Assembly (NCBI GenBank): GCA_003550305.1
Contig: QKYT01000950.1
Span: forward strand, 2,936-37,728
Reading direction: 5' to 3'
Length of the DNA: 34,793 nt
From: Glomus cerebriforme
Taxonomy: Eukaryota > Glomeromycota > Glomeromycetes > Glomerales > Glomeraceae
Shown: piece after piece, positions 10,258 through 21,289 of the stretch
Layout: each line of letters starts with the position of its first letter
Position numbering within the stretch: the stretch's first letter is position 1
Notes under the pieces: model-generated
What the model was told of the DNA's origin: nothing
Seen by the model: only the letters and a program-made list of their open reading frames with translations
Database searches by the model: none
Translations under genes and position numbers: made by a program

Positions 10258-10530
10258 CTAAAATAGATTTTTTAACAATAATTTAGAAGGACCTTCATAT
10301 TTAGAAATATCTAATAATTCTATAATAATAGATGAAATCAATGATTTTTTTTTAACTATGATTAAAAAATCTCTATCTGCATTGTAATTTTGATTATGTT
10401 GTAAGTTTTCATCAAGAATATATATTGGTGCAGGTTTATATTTTAATAGTGATAAGATCAATGATAAAGCAGCAAGTGTTCTATCAATAAGAAAGCATTC
10501 AGTATATAAGTAAAAGTCGATGATTTTCAA
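10258..10530 (-). pseudogene. SMC ATPase head fragment (condensin SMC2-like), relic
   Basis: The minus-strand 90-codon frame contains LAALSLILSLLKYKPAPIYI followed by LDE. This matches the region between the ABC signature and the Walker B/D-loop of SMC proteins, best the SMC2 type (ALSLIxxLLxxxPAPxYILDE). The signature LSGGQ that should precede it is lost (IDRT instead), and the D-loop after LDE is replaced by NLQHNQN. The following RDFLIIVKKKSLISS resembles the final SMC strand and helix. Intact SMC proteins have about 1,200 residues, so this is a non-functional fragment, from either a retrocopy or a segmental duplication. The identification is from remembered family motifs. Confidence 0.55.
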
Positions 10531-12379
10531 ATTACTTAAAAAAATGAAAATATCAACATTTGACTGACGTGTAATTTCTGTCTTTTAGATTTAAAAGTTT
10601 ATTATTAAAATCCCTTTGGTTGTTCATTAATTACTTTTTGAATTTGTTTGCCACTAATAAGGCTTATATAGGTGATTAAAATGAATATTAGAGCTATGGG
10701 ATAACATTGTCAGATAAATCTAAATTTTCACGGATAACATATAATCCTTCCTTAAAAATCAAATAATAGATATACAATAATAGATTAGATCTATTTAAAT
10801 CTTAATCCTTGTATGTTAAAGAGAAATAAAAGAATTTGAAGATTATGGATTTTCCATAAGAATCATTCCTTATTAAATTGGGTGCTACTATCCACATTTG
10901 GATGGATGTTAATTATTATTTTAGATAAAGTCTCTTCTGATACCATGTTATGCTCAAAGTAAATGACTAGGATGGGTGGCTCTTTCCCAGCTTCATTTAT
11001 TTTTTTTTCTTACTGATTAAAGTCTTTTCTTTTTTTAATAGACATTTATTGATTCCAATCATTGCTGCAAAATATATATTATATAATCTTTTTAACATTA
11101 AAATAAAAGGATGTTTATATTTTATAATTTTTAAAAAAAATCCTGGTTTAAAAAATTTTAAAGGTTATAAAATATGTTACTTTTTTAAAGTTATATTATT
11201 AAAGTTTAATGTAGATTGTTTCTTCAGTTGTGCCATACACTATTACAGTATATCAGGTATTCTGCTATCTGTTTCTTTAAACAAATTTTTGATTATAGAG
11301 GAATGTCAACTAATACAAATATAAATTTAGCATAATATTTTTGATAGAAAGATTGCAGCAAGTTCATAGACATAAAATTATATTTTCATGTTAATAACTA
11401 TACACCACGGATTTTATAAAATGAACTTAGTATAGCTCAGTTTTAAGACTTCAAGTTTTTCTTATTTAAAAATATAAGATTATAAAATTGGTACTGCCTG
11501 GTCTTTTAATGATAAATCATATACTGTACATGACGGAAGAATTATATTATTAGTTATTATTGTGAATTCATCTGCTTCTTGTTCTCAAGTTCTCCGGAGA
11601 CAAATTCAATATAAGGAAACTATTGGATTATAAGTAACAAGGTACTTTCCATTTGGTCTAAAACCTTGACTTATTTTATAGCCAGTGGTTTAAATAAAAG
11701 GATGGCTAAGAAAGATTTAACAAATTTTGCTGCCTTATAATTTCGCTGGTGACTTGGTCTGTTATTAGTGATAACTTATATATACGTATGATATTATTAG
11801 TAATTATTGTACAAGTTATTAACCTTATGTTCTCGAATTCCTCATCTTATAAAGTAATGAACTGGGATCACTTAATTGAGCAACAACATCCGATTTACTA
11901 AAATATCATCTGGTATTTTAAATTTTATTTAAATGTTTCATTCAAGATCAGTTAAGGAGTAAAATTATCTGATTATTGTATATTCAATGATAGTGATAGT
12001 ACTTATAATAATCTATCATATAATTCCAGTTAGGAATGATATCTGTCTTGTTCATACAGTATATATTATACTACGTGCCATTTTTTCTTAAATTTTTATC
12101 TTGTTTTGATTTGGTTTATTGCTGATGACGATAATGATAAAATAATTGTTGTCGGCTGATGATGATGATTATGATAATGTCGTTGTTAGCTTCCTTCCCA
12201 GGAGTTATTCAATTCTATTATTGTACTTATTTATATATTTGTTTAATTGAAACATGGTATGTTTTACTAATACAGTGTATCTATAACCATTCTATTCTTT
12301 CATGATTTTTTAAGGATTTCTAGCATGATTTTTTCTATATATTAATAATTTTAAAATGAATTTTTCTAAATATAGCTTT
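10531..12379. other. 1.8 kb without a recognisable gene
   Basis: This is somewhat less homopolymeric than its surroundings. A 91-codon plus frame at 11049-11324 is I/L/F/K-rich and has no domain, so I leave it out. GATGATGAT-type simple repeats occur at about 12122-12180. I see no tRNA, rRNA or transposon signature. Confidence 0.35.
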
Positions 12380-12384
12380 TATTT

Positions 12385-12520
12385 ACTAAAAAAAAAGAGA
12401 GAAAAAGGAATAAAAGGGAGAGAGATCAGATGGACAAAAAAAAAAATGAATAAATAAGAGAGAGATCAGTCGAAGAAAAAAAAGGAGTAAAAGGAGACGA
12501 AGAAAAAAAAATAGAGATGA
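12385..12520. repeat. GA-rich simple repeat with GAGAGATCAG units
   Basis: The stretch is purine-only over long runs. GAGAGATCAG appears twice (near 12420 and 12460) with GAAGAAAAAAAA and GGAGTAAAAGGAG between. Low-complexity DNA; no gene. Confidence 0.45.
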
Positions 12521-13370
12521 TGAAAAGGGCTTAGCAAGGCTTATTTGTTTAGTCGGGGATGTATTTTTTCATCCACATGATCTTCGGATGCGTAGAATTA
12601 ATCATGTGACAAATATTATGGGTACACAAGATTAAGATATATAAAAAAAATAACGGATTATGTAATAAAAAATATGAATAAATGACAATATACAATATAT
12701 TGATTTTTTGATTAACTTAAATTTCTATCCTTGTGCGTCAATATTTTTTTTTTTTTTGGTGAAATGCACAAAAAAAAAAGGAAAAAAAAAATTTATATAA
12801 ACATATAAATGGGAGTCATTTTTTTTTTAAATAAATAAATAAATGACTTAAATGACGCAACTCATTTACTCGTTTATAAATTCGATATAATTATATCTAA
12901 ATAAAAGTTTTCTAAAATAACTGAATAAATTATGCATCTATTTCGTTAGACAGTGAAAAAAAATAGGCCCATCATTGTTAAGTACTTTGAAATATAATTT
13001 ACTTTTTGATTTAATACATTAATTAATCTGAAGGCGCAATAACTGATGTTTTAATTTACAAATTATTCTCTTGGATCTAGCAAACATCGAAGTAATCATT
13101 ATCCCTATTTTTACATTTTGGTATTTTATTTTTTATTCATCTTTGAATTCAGTTCAGAGCATCTTAAAAAGCCTATGATATTAAACATGATTATTGATTG
13201 AATTTAGATAATTTAATTTTCTTCATTTTGACATCCCATGAGATTTTTACACGAACTTTTTATGACTTCTTTGACAAAGGGAACAACATGCTTACTTTTA
13301 TAAGCTCGTGAGTACCAGTTTTCCCTTACCTATCCCAACCCAACCCTATATCTATCATCCTATCTTTAGG
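12521..13370. other. Intergenic DNA, nothing recognised
   Basis: AT-rich with scattered homopolymers. A GC-richer patch at 13290-13370 (CCTATCCCAACCCAACCC) adjoins the next element but has no clear identity. Confidence 0.3.
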
Positions 13371-13372
13371 TA

Positions 13373-13589
13373 TAAAGTGCCGTTCTGATCAAAAATCCTG
13401 GGTAGTTATCTGGATGCGTTAGGTATTATCTGAGGTATCTAACAAGTTACCTGAATACATCCATGGTAGTAGTTCGTAAACCCAAAGGTACCCTGAATAT
13501 ATCCAGAGTAACTTGTCAAAATCCCGGGTAATCCATGTACCCAGGAGAACTATCCAGGATTTTTGATTTTTGATAAGAACGACGCTTTG
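13373..13589. mobile_element. MITE with Tc1/mariner-like TA target site
   Basis: Terminal inverted repeats of about 33 bp are visible: the left end TAAAGTGCCGTTCTGATC, then AAAAATCCTGGGTAGTT, mirrors the right end (reverse complement CAAAGCGTCGTTCTTATC, then AAAAATCC and CCTGGATAGTT). A TA dinucleotide lies directly outside each end (13371-13372 and 13590-13591), the target-site duplication of Tc1/mariner elements. The 217-bp body carries repeated CCTGGGTA/GTACCC motifs and no transposase. It is a non-autonomous element that needs a partner transposase elsewhere. Confidence 0.65.
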
Positions 13590-13591
13590 TA

Positions 13592-14854
13592 ATATCTATC
13601 CTTATCCCCTATGGTAGAGCTGGCCGGTTGTGGAACGGCATGATGCTATGCGAAGGGAGGAGCATAATGCACTTCTAGTAAGTCCAGTTATTAGTAGGAC
13701 CGATTGAATAAATTAAAAATTTTTCAGATATTAAAAAAAAAAAATAAAAATAATTTTTTCCACATTTCAAATTCATCAAAATGATCATAGTCCATATTTG
13801 ATCTGACCTATGATTAAAAGTTTTTATTATTTTTTTCAGAATCGATATTGAACCAATATCTACATTAAAATAAGGTTAAACCAAATAATGAAGCTGCAAT
13901 TAAAAAATATTTAAAAATATGGCGGAGAATAATCTGATGTAAACTAATTGTGAGATGATTATACTAAAATTTCTAATTAGGATCGAACGATATTTCTTTC
14001 TTTCGTGCATTATAATAGTATTATAATCTGCCGGACACAAATTTCATTTTTTCTTAGAATTTACCGATATAATCTTTAACCAAAAATACTTGATCGTAAT
14101 GCCAAAAAAAAAAATCAATTTTTTTTAATAAATATACCCTTTACATAATAAGATAAATTTATTTTCGCGCCACTTAACATCTTAAAAATTATGGTTAAAG
14201 GCCCAATTTTTTATTATTGTGAATCAGCAAAGAATTTATAGATTGTATTGTATTCTAAATATGTAAATAAAAAAATTACTTGTTTTTTAATTTTTTGTTT
14301 TTTTCGATGCACGCACATACATCAAACAAGCTCACATCGGACAAACAATTGTTTTAATGCACTTTTTTCATAAATAATTATGCGATACGATGCTATATTC
14401 GAAAAACAACAAACGCAATATAAACAGTATTTAATTCTAAGGACAGGTCTGTCGCCAGGATGACACTACATCTTAATCCTCTTCATCGCTTTTACTTAAG
14501 ACAATGAAATTTTTATTGTGTTAAAATTGATCAAGGAAAAAGTCGACAATAATATCTTTTAATACCTTACAAGTTAAACATGTACAAATAACTACATGTA
14601 TAGAATAGAGTGAATAAGTTAAAATTGATACTTCTATGCGATTCTGTACTTAAACAAACATAAAAAGTTGAGGAATTTTTCTTAGTAAAATGCGATCCAT
14701 TAAATATATTTTGTACAATATTTACATATCGTATTTAATTTCTTATATTTGAACTTAAAATGCTTAAAGTAAAGGTTTCATATTATATCTAATTTAGTGA
14801 CTTTCTTAAATTTACGAACAAGATATTTTTTGCAAATTTGCTAACATGGAACAA
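13592..14854. other. Intergenic DNA downstream of HMG gene B
   Basis: No gene is supported. A looser form of the HMG 3' motif, minus strand, reads AAGAAATTAAATACGATATG near 14727-14746, about 120 bp past the stop of copy B, matching the position of the motif after copy A. The rest is AT-rich. Confidence 0.35.
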
Positions 14855-15517
14855 TTACTTTCTAGCTAAATATAGAATTGTTTCTTCTAATACTTTAATG
14901 TACTCTCGATCATTAAAAGCTGAATTCACTTCGTATGGAAGGCCATTGTAATTTGGAGAGGAATTAACCATAGAAATGTTAGCGGAACTGACATCAGGAG
15001 AACTAAAATTATTAATATGATCAGAATTCTCGGCAGAATTCTGGTTCTGGAATTTTTCATTTTTGACTTCCCGTTGCCTTTCTACGTCATAGCCTTTTTG
15101 ATTATTTTTTTCATAATTCATATAATTCATATTTTTATCCAACACAATTTGAATGTTATTTTGTTTATAAATTGATTTCGCATTTTTAACTAGCGATTTA
15201 TAAAAATCCTTTACATGTTTAGATTCCGCAATCCAAGAATTTTTGGCGATTTTAGAAATTTCGCTCATAGGAAGCATTTTACGATTTTTAATACGATATT
15301 CTTTCATTAACGCCATTCTATATATGATAAAGGCGTTTGGAATCATTTTCGGCTTATTGTTGATATTTGCATTCTTGATTAAATCATTTATTGTTAAGTT
15401 CGGAGGAAATGATGGTTTATGATTAGTTTCATCAGAAAGGTTTTCATTGATATTAAAATTAATAAATGAAGTGACACGTTCGTGATTTTTTAACTTATTT
15501 AAAGAAGTTTTTGGCAT
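14855..15517 (-). CDS. MATA-type HMG-box protein (copy B)
   Basis: A 220-residue single-exon protein starting MPKTSLNKLKNHERVTSFIN. It has the family motif KPSFPPNLTINDLIKN at about 34-49, then an HMG box at about 59-128 (IPNAFIIYRMALMKEYRIKN, SEISKIAKNSW, HVKDFYKSLVKNAKSIYKQN), a polar C-terminal region with an NSAEN/SANISMVNSS tract, and the closing EYIKVLEETILYLARK helix. Box residues expected for DNA binding (PNAF, YR, the SW tryptophan) are all present. It is the only intact copy on the minus strand. Two relics at 27830 and 28925 share its C-terminal features more than those of A or D, suggesting they come from a B-like ancestor. It is likely a nuclear DNA-binding regulator; its targets are unknown. 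Confidence 0.88.
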   Translation of the reverse strand: MPKTSLNKLKNHERVTSFINFNINENLSDETNHKPSFPPNLTINDLIKNANINNKPKMIPNAFIIYRMALMKEYRIKNRKMLPMSEISKIAKNSWIAESKHVKDFYKSLVKNAKSIYKQNNIQIVLDKNMNYMNYEKNNQKGYDVERQREVKNEKFQNQNSAENSDHINNFSSPDVSSANISMVNSSPNYNGLPYEVNSAFNDREYIKVLEETILYLARK

Positions 15518-15557
15518 ATTAAAAATTTTAAAAATTCGTTTAAAACTATATCGAACT

Positions 15558-15567
15558 TTCCTTATGA
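15558..15567 (-). promoter_or_regulatory. Conserved TCATAAGGAA upstream of HMG gene B
   Basis: On the minus strand this lies about 40 bp before the ATG. Related TCATAAGAA/CCATAAGAA strings occur 31 bp before copy D (31808-31816) and before the relic start at 30894 (30855-30863). It is either a promoter or 5' UTR element or simply shared ancestry. Confidence 0.35.
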
Positions 15568-16484
15568 ACTTTTAATCGATCTTAATATATAATAATTATT
15601 GTGTCACAAAGTCATGATACAAAATAATATATGCTGTAACACATATATACTATACTCTAACCATATAAAAATGGTAGTACTTTGCATAAATGACATATTT
15701 CTGCTGTTTAATTGCTAATTGCTATTAACATCTAACAAGATATTTGATATATGTATAAAACAAGACGCTTGAATTTTGATATAAAACAAAAAGATTAGCA
15801 TAGCCCGTCCCCAAAAAAATATGTCTTAATTTACAACACGCATTTGTTTCATACAGACTATTAATAATTAAGCTAATACTTTTACATAATAGGTTGTTTA
15901 CTTTAGCTTTTACATAATATAAGATTGAAACGATTGATTAGAATTGCAATCTATCCTGAATATCCATACAGATCATATAATAGATCAGATATCACAAAAA
16001 ATATTCTTTGCATTCCGAAATAAAATTTTTGTAATTTTACCGTTGATCAAGTTATTGTGTTACCACGGATTATTCGATTTGTTCAAATGACGTATGATGA
16101 ATAATGAAACGAGGATTTTTTTGGTTCTTAAAAGCATCAATTTTGATTCATCAAATTTTTCACGAGTTTTACTTAATAATTTAAATCATAAACACGATCG
16201 GTACCTATAAGTTTATATCGGTGTATTTATCAAACCTAAATTACGATCCATATAATTTTCGTATATTTTTCGCATAACTTGTTTTTTTATTTCGTATCTT
16301 TGCGCTTAGTGTGTTTTTTTTTTATTTCGTATATTTTTCTATAACTTTTTTTGTGGACCATATCATTTTCAACCATTTGAAACGGCAATAATTTCGATCT
16401 TCAGTATCACTTTTATGACTTCATCATTATTAATAATTACAATATTGTTGAGTAAAAATAACTAGAAAACACCAATAATGTTTC
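15568..16484. other. Upstream region of HMG gene B, nothing else recognised
   Basis: AT-rich. No gene and no clear transposon. Confidence 0.3.
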
Positions 16485-16590
16485 ACTTATACCCTTCAAT
16501 TATAACGATGAATAATCTAATTAAAAATGTTCTTAGATTCACTTCCACATAGTATGAAAAATATTCTATTAGAAATCAGTTCAATCTGCA
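16485..16590 (+). pseudogene. HMG-box gene relic
   Basis: Two blocks match intact HMG genes in order. The first is TACCCTTCAATTATAACG and onward (16499 on), corresponding to the codons for FPPNLTINDLIKN. The second is ATGAAAAATATTCTATTAGA (16554 on), corresponding to the MKEYRIKN part of the box. The DNA between is shortened relative to the intact genes and the frame is lost. Nothing before or after can be aligned by eye, so it is a short, old fragment, placed 1 kb from copy B in opposite orientation. Confidence 0.6.
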
Positions 16591-18315
16591 GTGCATAAAT
16601 TAATCTATGTTAACTTCTCAAGCATCATGCTAATCTTTTCAAGTTATTATAGTTATTAATTTAGTTTTTATATGTACAAATTTGTACAAATAGCTTTAAA
16701 CCTTGGAAGACTGAAAATCTTAATATAAAATGGCGGATACGAATTCAAAGCTTTTAATATATGTACGTAATAAATAGCTAGCTATTATTGAAATATATAC
16801 AGTATGTAGATAATTCTAAAAAAAAAAAAATGATCTAACTTTAAATATTCAGAATTTTAAAAGCCAAAACACCAATTATTTTGAATCTAATTTACTAATT
16901 AATACTAATTAATACGTCAAACTTATAAATTCTTATAAATTTGTTTATTTTTTTTATTAATTGTATATTCCTTCCTGTATATAAAAAAAAAAAAAAAATT
17001 CAAGAATGGGTCACTGAAAAAAACCGAACATTGGTCTCTTATTACATGGATTACTTATGTCTTATGATTGGATTTTTTTTTCCTCCTATCAAAATAAACT
17101 GATCACAAAAAAAAAAAAAAAAACGCGAAAATCACTTATTCATTTTTCAATTTGCAAATCCGAAATAATACTAAATATAGTAAATATAGTATGAAATTAA
17201 CTGTAGCATTCCGGAATGTCGATCATCTGGACCGGGTTACCAGCCAGAAATTTTGGAGGAAATTAGTAAAACCGGAATACCGGCATTTAGTTTATATTAC
17301 ACAGTAGTTCAATGTTTGGAAATGATGACAAATTGAAATATAAAAACAATGACATTTAATAATTTGTAATAAATAAAAATATAAACATTTATTTGTTGAT
17401 TAAAGCTTAATGACATTATAATGCATATGCATAAGAAATTATTTTTTTGAAATGGAAAATTTTTTGATTGGAATTCGTTTTATTAAAAAATTTTTATTTG
17501 ATTGGTTTAATTAAAATATCAATTTATTTTTATTTTATTTTTATTTTTTTTCATTTTTTTTTTTTTTTGAAGAAAAGGATTGGTTAAAATTTAATTAAGC
17601 AAAACCCGATTTGTTGAAAAATTAAAATCTTTTTATTTTATTATTAACAAAAAAGGTATTTTTTAAATGTATTTCTTTTTTTTCCATCTTTAAATAAAAA
17701 AAATCCGATTTAAGCGATCAGAGAAGTATGATTATGTAAATTTTAAAATGATATCACGAGAATCGCGAGAATTAAAAATAGAAATTTTACAATGCACCTA
17801 AAGATGAAACGATTGTATTTAAAATTTTAATAGTTTTGGTAAAAATTATACAAATTATATTTTAAATATAAAAGACAATTTACTGTATTAAAGAAATCTA
17901 AGTTGAACCACCATTGGAAATCTAAACGGAACCAATATATTCCGAATACCCTGCGTGGAAATGGATTTGCAGAATTCAAGATCGTCACACGTGAATTAAC
18001 TGGAGATTAATCATATATCTTATGCAATTTAATTTAGTTATATTATAAAGAATAAAAAAATTATATGAGAATCGTCCATATTGTTCAACAAATATAGTTA
18101 AATAAAGCAATTAATAAAGTTTTGTTTACACAGAAACTTGTCCATGTATAGAATTCCACGTATTCCAAACTAACCTACATGGGTACTATGTGGATCGATC
18201 AACCTAAAAATTTCGATTTTGTAATAATAAACAATTAATTTCTTAGATAATAAAGATCAAGAATTAAGAAAGGTAAATATTTTTTTTATGTATCGAAAAC
18301 GTAATTTTTTTGCAT
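16591..18315. other. 1.7 kb without a recognisable gene
   Basis: AT-rich with long A and T runs. A GC-richer patch at 17208-17290 holds the palindrome ATTCCGGAAT and ACCGGAATACCGG, reminiscent of ATTCCGGTACGCCGG near 25383. They may be remnants of the same small element, but the match is short. Confidence 0.3.
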
Positions 18316-19070
18316 TAGTGTTACGATCCGGATCTGGTTAATCCGTTAATCCGGTGGATAATCCGGTCCAAAAGTAAACGGATCATCCGTTAGAATTTAG
18401 CCGGATGATGGATGAATCCGGATGAAAAAAAGCGGATGATCCGGATGAATCCGAATAAAAAAGACGGATGAATCCGGATAAATAATCCGGATGACTATTA
18501 CGAAAATTGATCTTTTTATCGAAGAACGTTAATAAACGTTCTTATATTTAAAGTTAAAAAAATTCCCCCCTCCACCCTTCAAAATTACCTCCAAGAGACG
18601 TGCCATTGGTGCCGAAAGATCCGTTCCTACCATAAGGAGAAAGAGAAGAACGTTAATAAACGTTCTTATATTTAAAAGTTAACAAAAACCCTTCCACCCC
18701 TTGAAATTACCTTCAAGTCAGTGCCGAAAAGTCCGTTTCTACAAAAAAGAGAAAAAGAAGAACGTTAGTAACGTTCTTAAATTAAAAAGTTAAAAAAAAA
18801 ATCCCCCTCTCCTTTGAAATTACCTCCAAGGGACGTGCCGTCAGTCTGTGAATATATAATTACGAAACAAAGTTATAAAGCAAAAAGAACATATTTTTCA
18901 TTAGTAATATCATATAATAGTGTGACTAAAACTTCCGGATTGTGTGGATGAATCCGGATGGATCCGCCAATTATCCGAATCAAAAATTAATTACGGATTG
19001 AACTAACGGATCGCGGATTCATCCGGATTATAACACTACGGATCACGGATTCATCCGGATCGTAACACTA
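18316..19070. mobile_element. 755-bp MITE with perfect ends and internal tandem repeats
   Basis: Both ends read TAGTGTTACGATCCGGAT (left at 18316; right, reverse complement, ending at 19070), and TGCAT stands directly outside each end (18311-18315 and 19071-19075) as a probable target-site duplication. The subterminal regions are packed with CGGATGAATCC-type motifs on both sides. The right end is partly doubled: GGATCACGGATTCATCCGGA is nearly repeated about 35 bp inward. The core holds three tandem units. No transposase frame is present. The superfamily is uncertain: multiple short subterminal motifs are common in hAT and related elements, but a 5-bp duplication is not typical of hAT (8 bp). 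Confidence 0.75.
18521..18850. repeat. Three tandem units of about 115 bp with hairpin heads
   Basis: The units begin at 18521, 18645 and 18757. Each starts with an inverted repeat of AAGAACGTT and AACGTTCTT around a 1-4 base loop, continues with a T/A stretch and a C-rich patch (CCCCCCTCCACCC), then AAATTACCTCCAAG and GTGCCG motifs, and ends in AGAAA. Units 1 and 2 agree best; unit 3 is shorter. They lie inside the MITE. Confidence 0.75.
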
Positions 19071-19245
19071 TGCATAACAAATAACTTGAGCCAAAATACG
19101 ATTCGTTTAATTTGTACAAAATTATATTTTTTTTTTGCTTTATTTACTATATATAATAAATTATTGGAGGGTCCCAACTAATTTTATACAGTATAATTAT
19201 TTATTTTCTAGTTTAATATTGAAAATTTTATTGTATAAATTTATT

Positions 19246-20262
19246 TCATCCCCTTAAAAATTCTTGTAATTTATTTTGAGCATCTTCGTTTCCTTGTTCT
19301 GCCGATTTTTTATACCAGTAAAGAGCTTCATCTACATCTTTTTTAATTCCATTTCCATTTTCATACATCAAAGCAAGATTATATTGAGCGTATCCATTTC
19401 CAAAATTTGCCGCACTTTGATATAATTCAAATGCTTTTCTCATATTAAGATCAGTTCCGGTTCCATCTTTATAACAACATCCTAAATTATTTATTCCATA
19501 TGAATTTCCTAAATTTGCTGCCTTTTGATATAACTCAAATGCCTTTTGTTCATTGATTTCAGTCCCAGTTCCATTATCATAACAACATCCCAAGTTATTA
19601 ATTCCATTTGAATTTCCTAAATCTGCTGCCTTTTGATATAATTCAAATGCTTTTTGTTCATCAACATCAGTTCCAATTCCATTTTTATAACAATAACCTA
19701 ACCTATTTATTCCACATGGATATTCTCTTTCCGCTAATTTTTTAGATAATTTAAATGCTTCATTATAATTTTTTTCATCATATTTTCCATGAATATATAT
19801 ATGAGTAAGATCAAATTGAGCTATACTACTTTCTAACTTTACTGCTTTTTGATATAATTTAATTGCATTTTGTTTATTAACTTCAGTTCCAATTCCATGA
19901 TAATTAAAATATCCAAGTAAATAAATGGAATTTGATAAATTATTTTGATTATTTAAGAGCCAATTATAGATTTCATGTGAAATTATATTATGATTTTCAA
20001 TATAATCAAAAAAGTGTTGCTTTCTTACATTATCTTCCTTTCCTTCATTTACTTCTTTAAAATATAATGTAACTAATTCATCAATCAAAATGCTTAAATC
20101 CTCTTCAAATATATTTTCATTAATATTTTGGGTTGTAGGTTCTATTTCCTTCATATTTATTTTATCAAAATTTTGAATCATACTATGTGAACTCGAAAAT
20201 CCTTCATGTAATGAAGGATTATTATTATTGGTCACATCAACATTATCTAAATTAAGTGGCAT
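19246..20262 (-). CDS. Sel1-repeat protein (kinase-less paralogue)
   Basis: A 338-residue protein. After a polar N-terminus comes a conserved helical linker (DLSILIDELVTLYFKEVNEG, then EIYNWLLNNQN, about 55-107), then six Sel1-like repeats at about 111-327 with the usual LGYCYKNGIGT...KAFELYQKAADLG pattern of about 36 residues, and a short tail. Sel1 repeats are TPR-like helical pairs that scaffold protein-protein contacts, often in signalling. The linker and repeats are closely related to the C-terminal half of the kinase-Sel1 protein encoded 2 kb away on the same strand. The start at 20262 (MPLNLDNVDV) is the first ATG in frame and no kinase sequence lies upstream. It is either a fusion that lost its kinase or a separate Sel1-only lineage. 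Confidence 0.85.
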   Translation of the reverse strand: MPLNLDNVDVTNNNNPSLHEGFSSSHSMIQNFDKINMKEIEPTTQNINENIFEEDLSILIDELVTLYFKEVNEGKEDNVRKQHFFDYIENHNIISHEIYNWLLNNQNNLSNSIYLLGYFNYHGIGTEVNKQNAIKLYQKAVKLESSIAQFDLTHIYIHGKYDEKNYNEAFKLSKKLAEREYPCGINRLGYCYKNGIGTDVDEQKAFELYQKAADLGNSNGINNLGCCYDNGTGTEINEQKAFELYQKAANLGNSYGINNLGCCYKDGTGTDLNMRKAFELYQSAANFGNGYAQYNLALMYENGNGIKKDVDEALYWYKKSAEQGNEDAQNKLQEFLRG

Positions 20263-20815
20263 TGTTTATAATAATAAAGCAAGAGAAATTTAATTATAAT
20301 TTTTCGTATGTAAAGAAAAAAAATTTTGCGGATTATGCAAGTGTGAAAACTGTATTTATTTAGTGTAAAAATTAAAAATAGCGTGATCAAGAATAGCATG
20401 ATTTACATAATAATAAAAAAAAATAGCGTGATTTATTTACTAGTAAAAAATAACGTGGTAAAAATAGCATGATTCCTTTGTATTACGACTCGTGGTCACA
20501 TGTTAGTACAAGCGTCATCTAAGTCTATAAATGGTTGATCATCTCTAACCGTCCTATAAAAAAATGATTATCGAACTGCGGAGGACAAATCAACCCAAAA
20601 TGAAGGAAAAAATTAATTATTAGAAATATTTTCATTCTATATAATAATTCATTAATTTGAAAATATATTTTTATGCGTTGCTTTTTGATTCAGTTTAATT
20701 GATTTGCATATTAATATTGGTCTCTGCAGCAAATGTATCGTTCTTATACGTATTCTTATACGATGCATATTTATACATAGGTCGAATAAGAAAGTATGTC
20801 GTACACGTATACAAT
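20263..20815. other. Upstream region of the Sel1 gene
   Basis: The phrase AATAGC(A/G)TGATT recurs at about 20390-20475 (four variants: AATAGCATGATT, AATAGCGTGATT, AATAACGTGG, AATAGCATGATT), a short degenerate repeat in the presumed promoter. A related GTAAATAGCATGAT stands near 21575, upstream of the Sel1 relic, suggesting the 5' flank was duplicated too. Confidence 0.4.
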
Positions 20816-20819
20816 GCAT

Positions 20820-21230
20820 CTCTGCAACGTCTTAAAACCCGGCCGGCCCGTCCCGTCCCGGAATCCGGGTCCGGGTTCAAAATGTAAGCAATTCTAGCAA
20901 AAATTTCGCAATTAATTCTAGTCGAGAATCGAATAAACTAAATAAATTGAATATCAATTTTAAATAAAATAATACATTTAGAGTTTAATTTTTTAATTAT
21001 AAAATTTAATTGTGGATCATCAAATGCTGCGCCTCGCGTCTAATTTTATTGCGATTAATTAACATAGAAAAGTCATTTCAAATTTCAAAATAGCTATGAC
21101 TAAATTTTATTTATTAAAATCATTTACTTAAAAACCTACTATATTATATTAAAAAATTCCGGGCCTTTCATATATTATTATAAGTCCGGGTCGGGCCGGA
21201 TTTGAGCCCGGTCCCGGCCTGTTGCAGGTG
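20820..21230. mobile_element. CCGGG-rich MITE-like element
   Basis: Two GC-rich blocks, 20835-20876 (CCCGGCCGGCCCGTCCCG, then CCGGGTCCGGG) and 21160-21222 (CCGGGCC..., GTCCGGGTCGGGCCGG), stand in otherwise AT-rich DNA and are inverted relative to each other. Short ends CTGCAAC (20822) and GTTGCAG (21221) face inward. The ~280-bp interior is AT-rich. Non-autonomous hAT-like elements with GGCCCGGCC-rich ends are known in plants and other eukaryotes, which is the likeliest identity. I could not define a target-site duplication. Confidence 0.5.
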
Positions 21231-21289
21231 GTCTAATTCCATGTAGAATTTATCTTATAATTTTTAATATATATAATCAAATGAGTATT

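Noticed and set aside
11049..11324. 91-codon plus-strand frame
   Set aside because: Composition is I/L/F/K, as expected from random AT-rich DNA. No domain, no splice context, and surrounding frames look the same.
20695..20887. Short frames on both strands across the CCGGG block
   Set aside because: They exist because the GC-rich transposon end lacks stop codons; no protein similarity.
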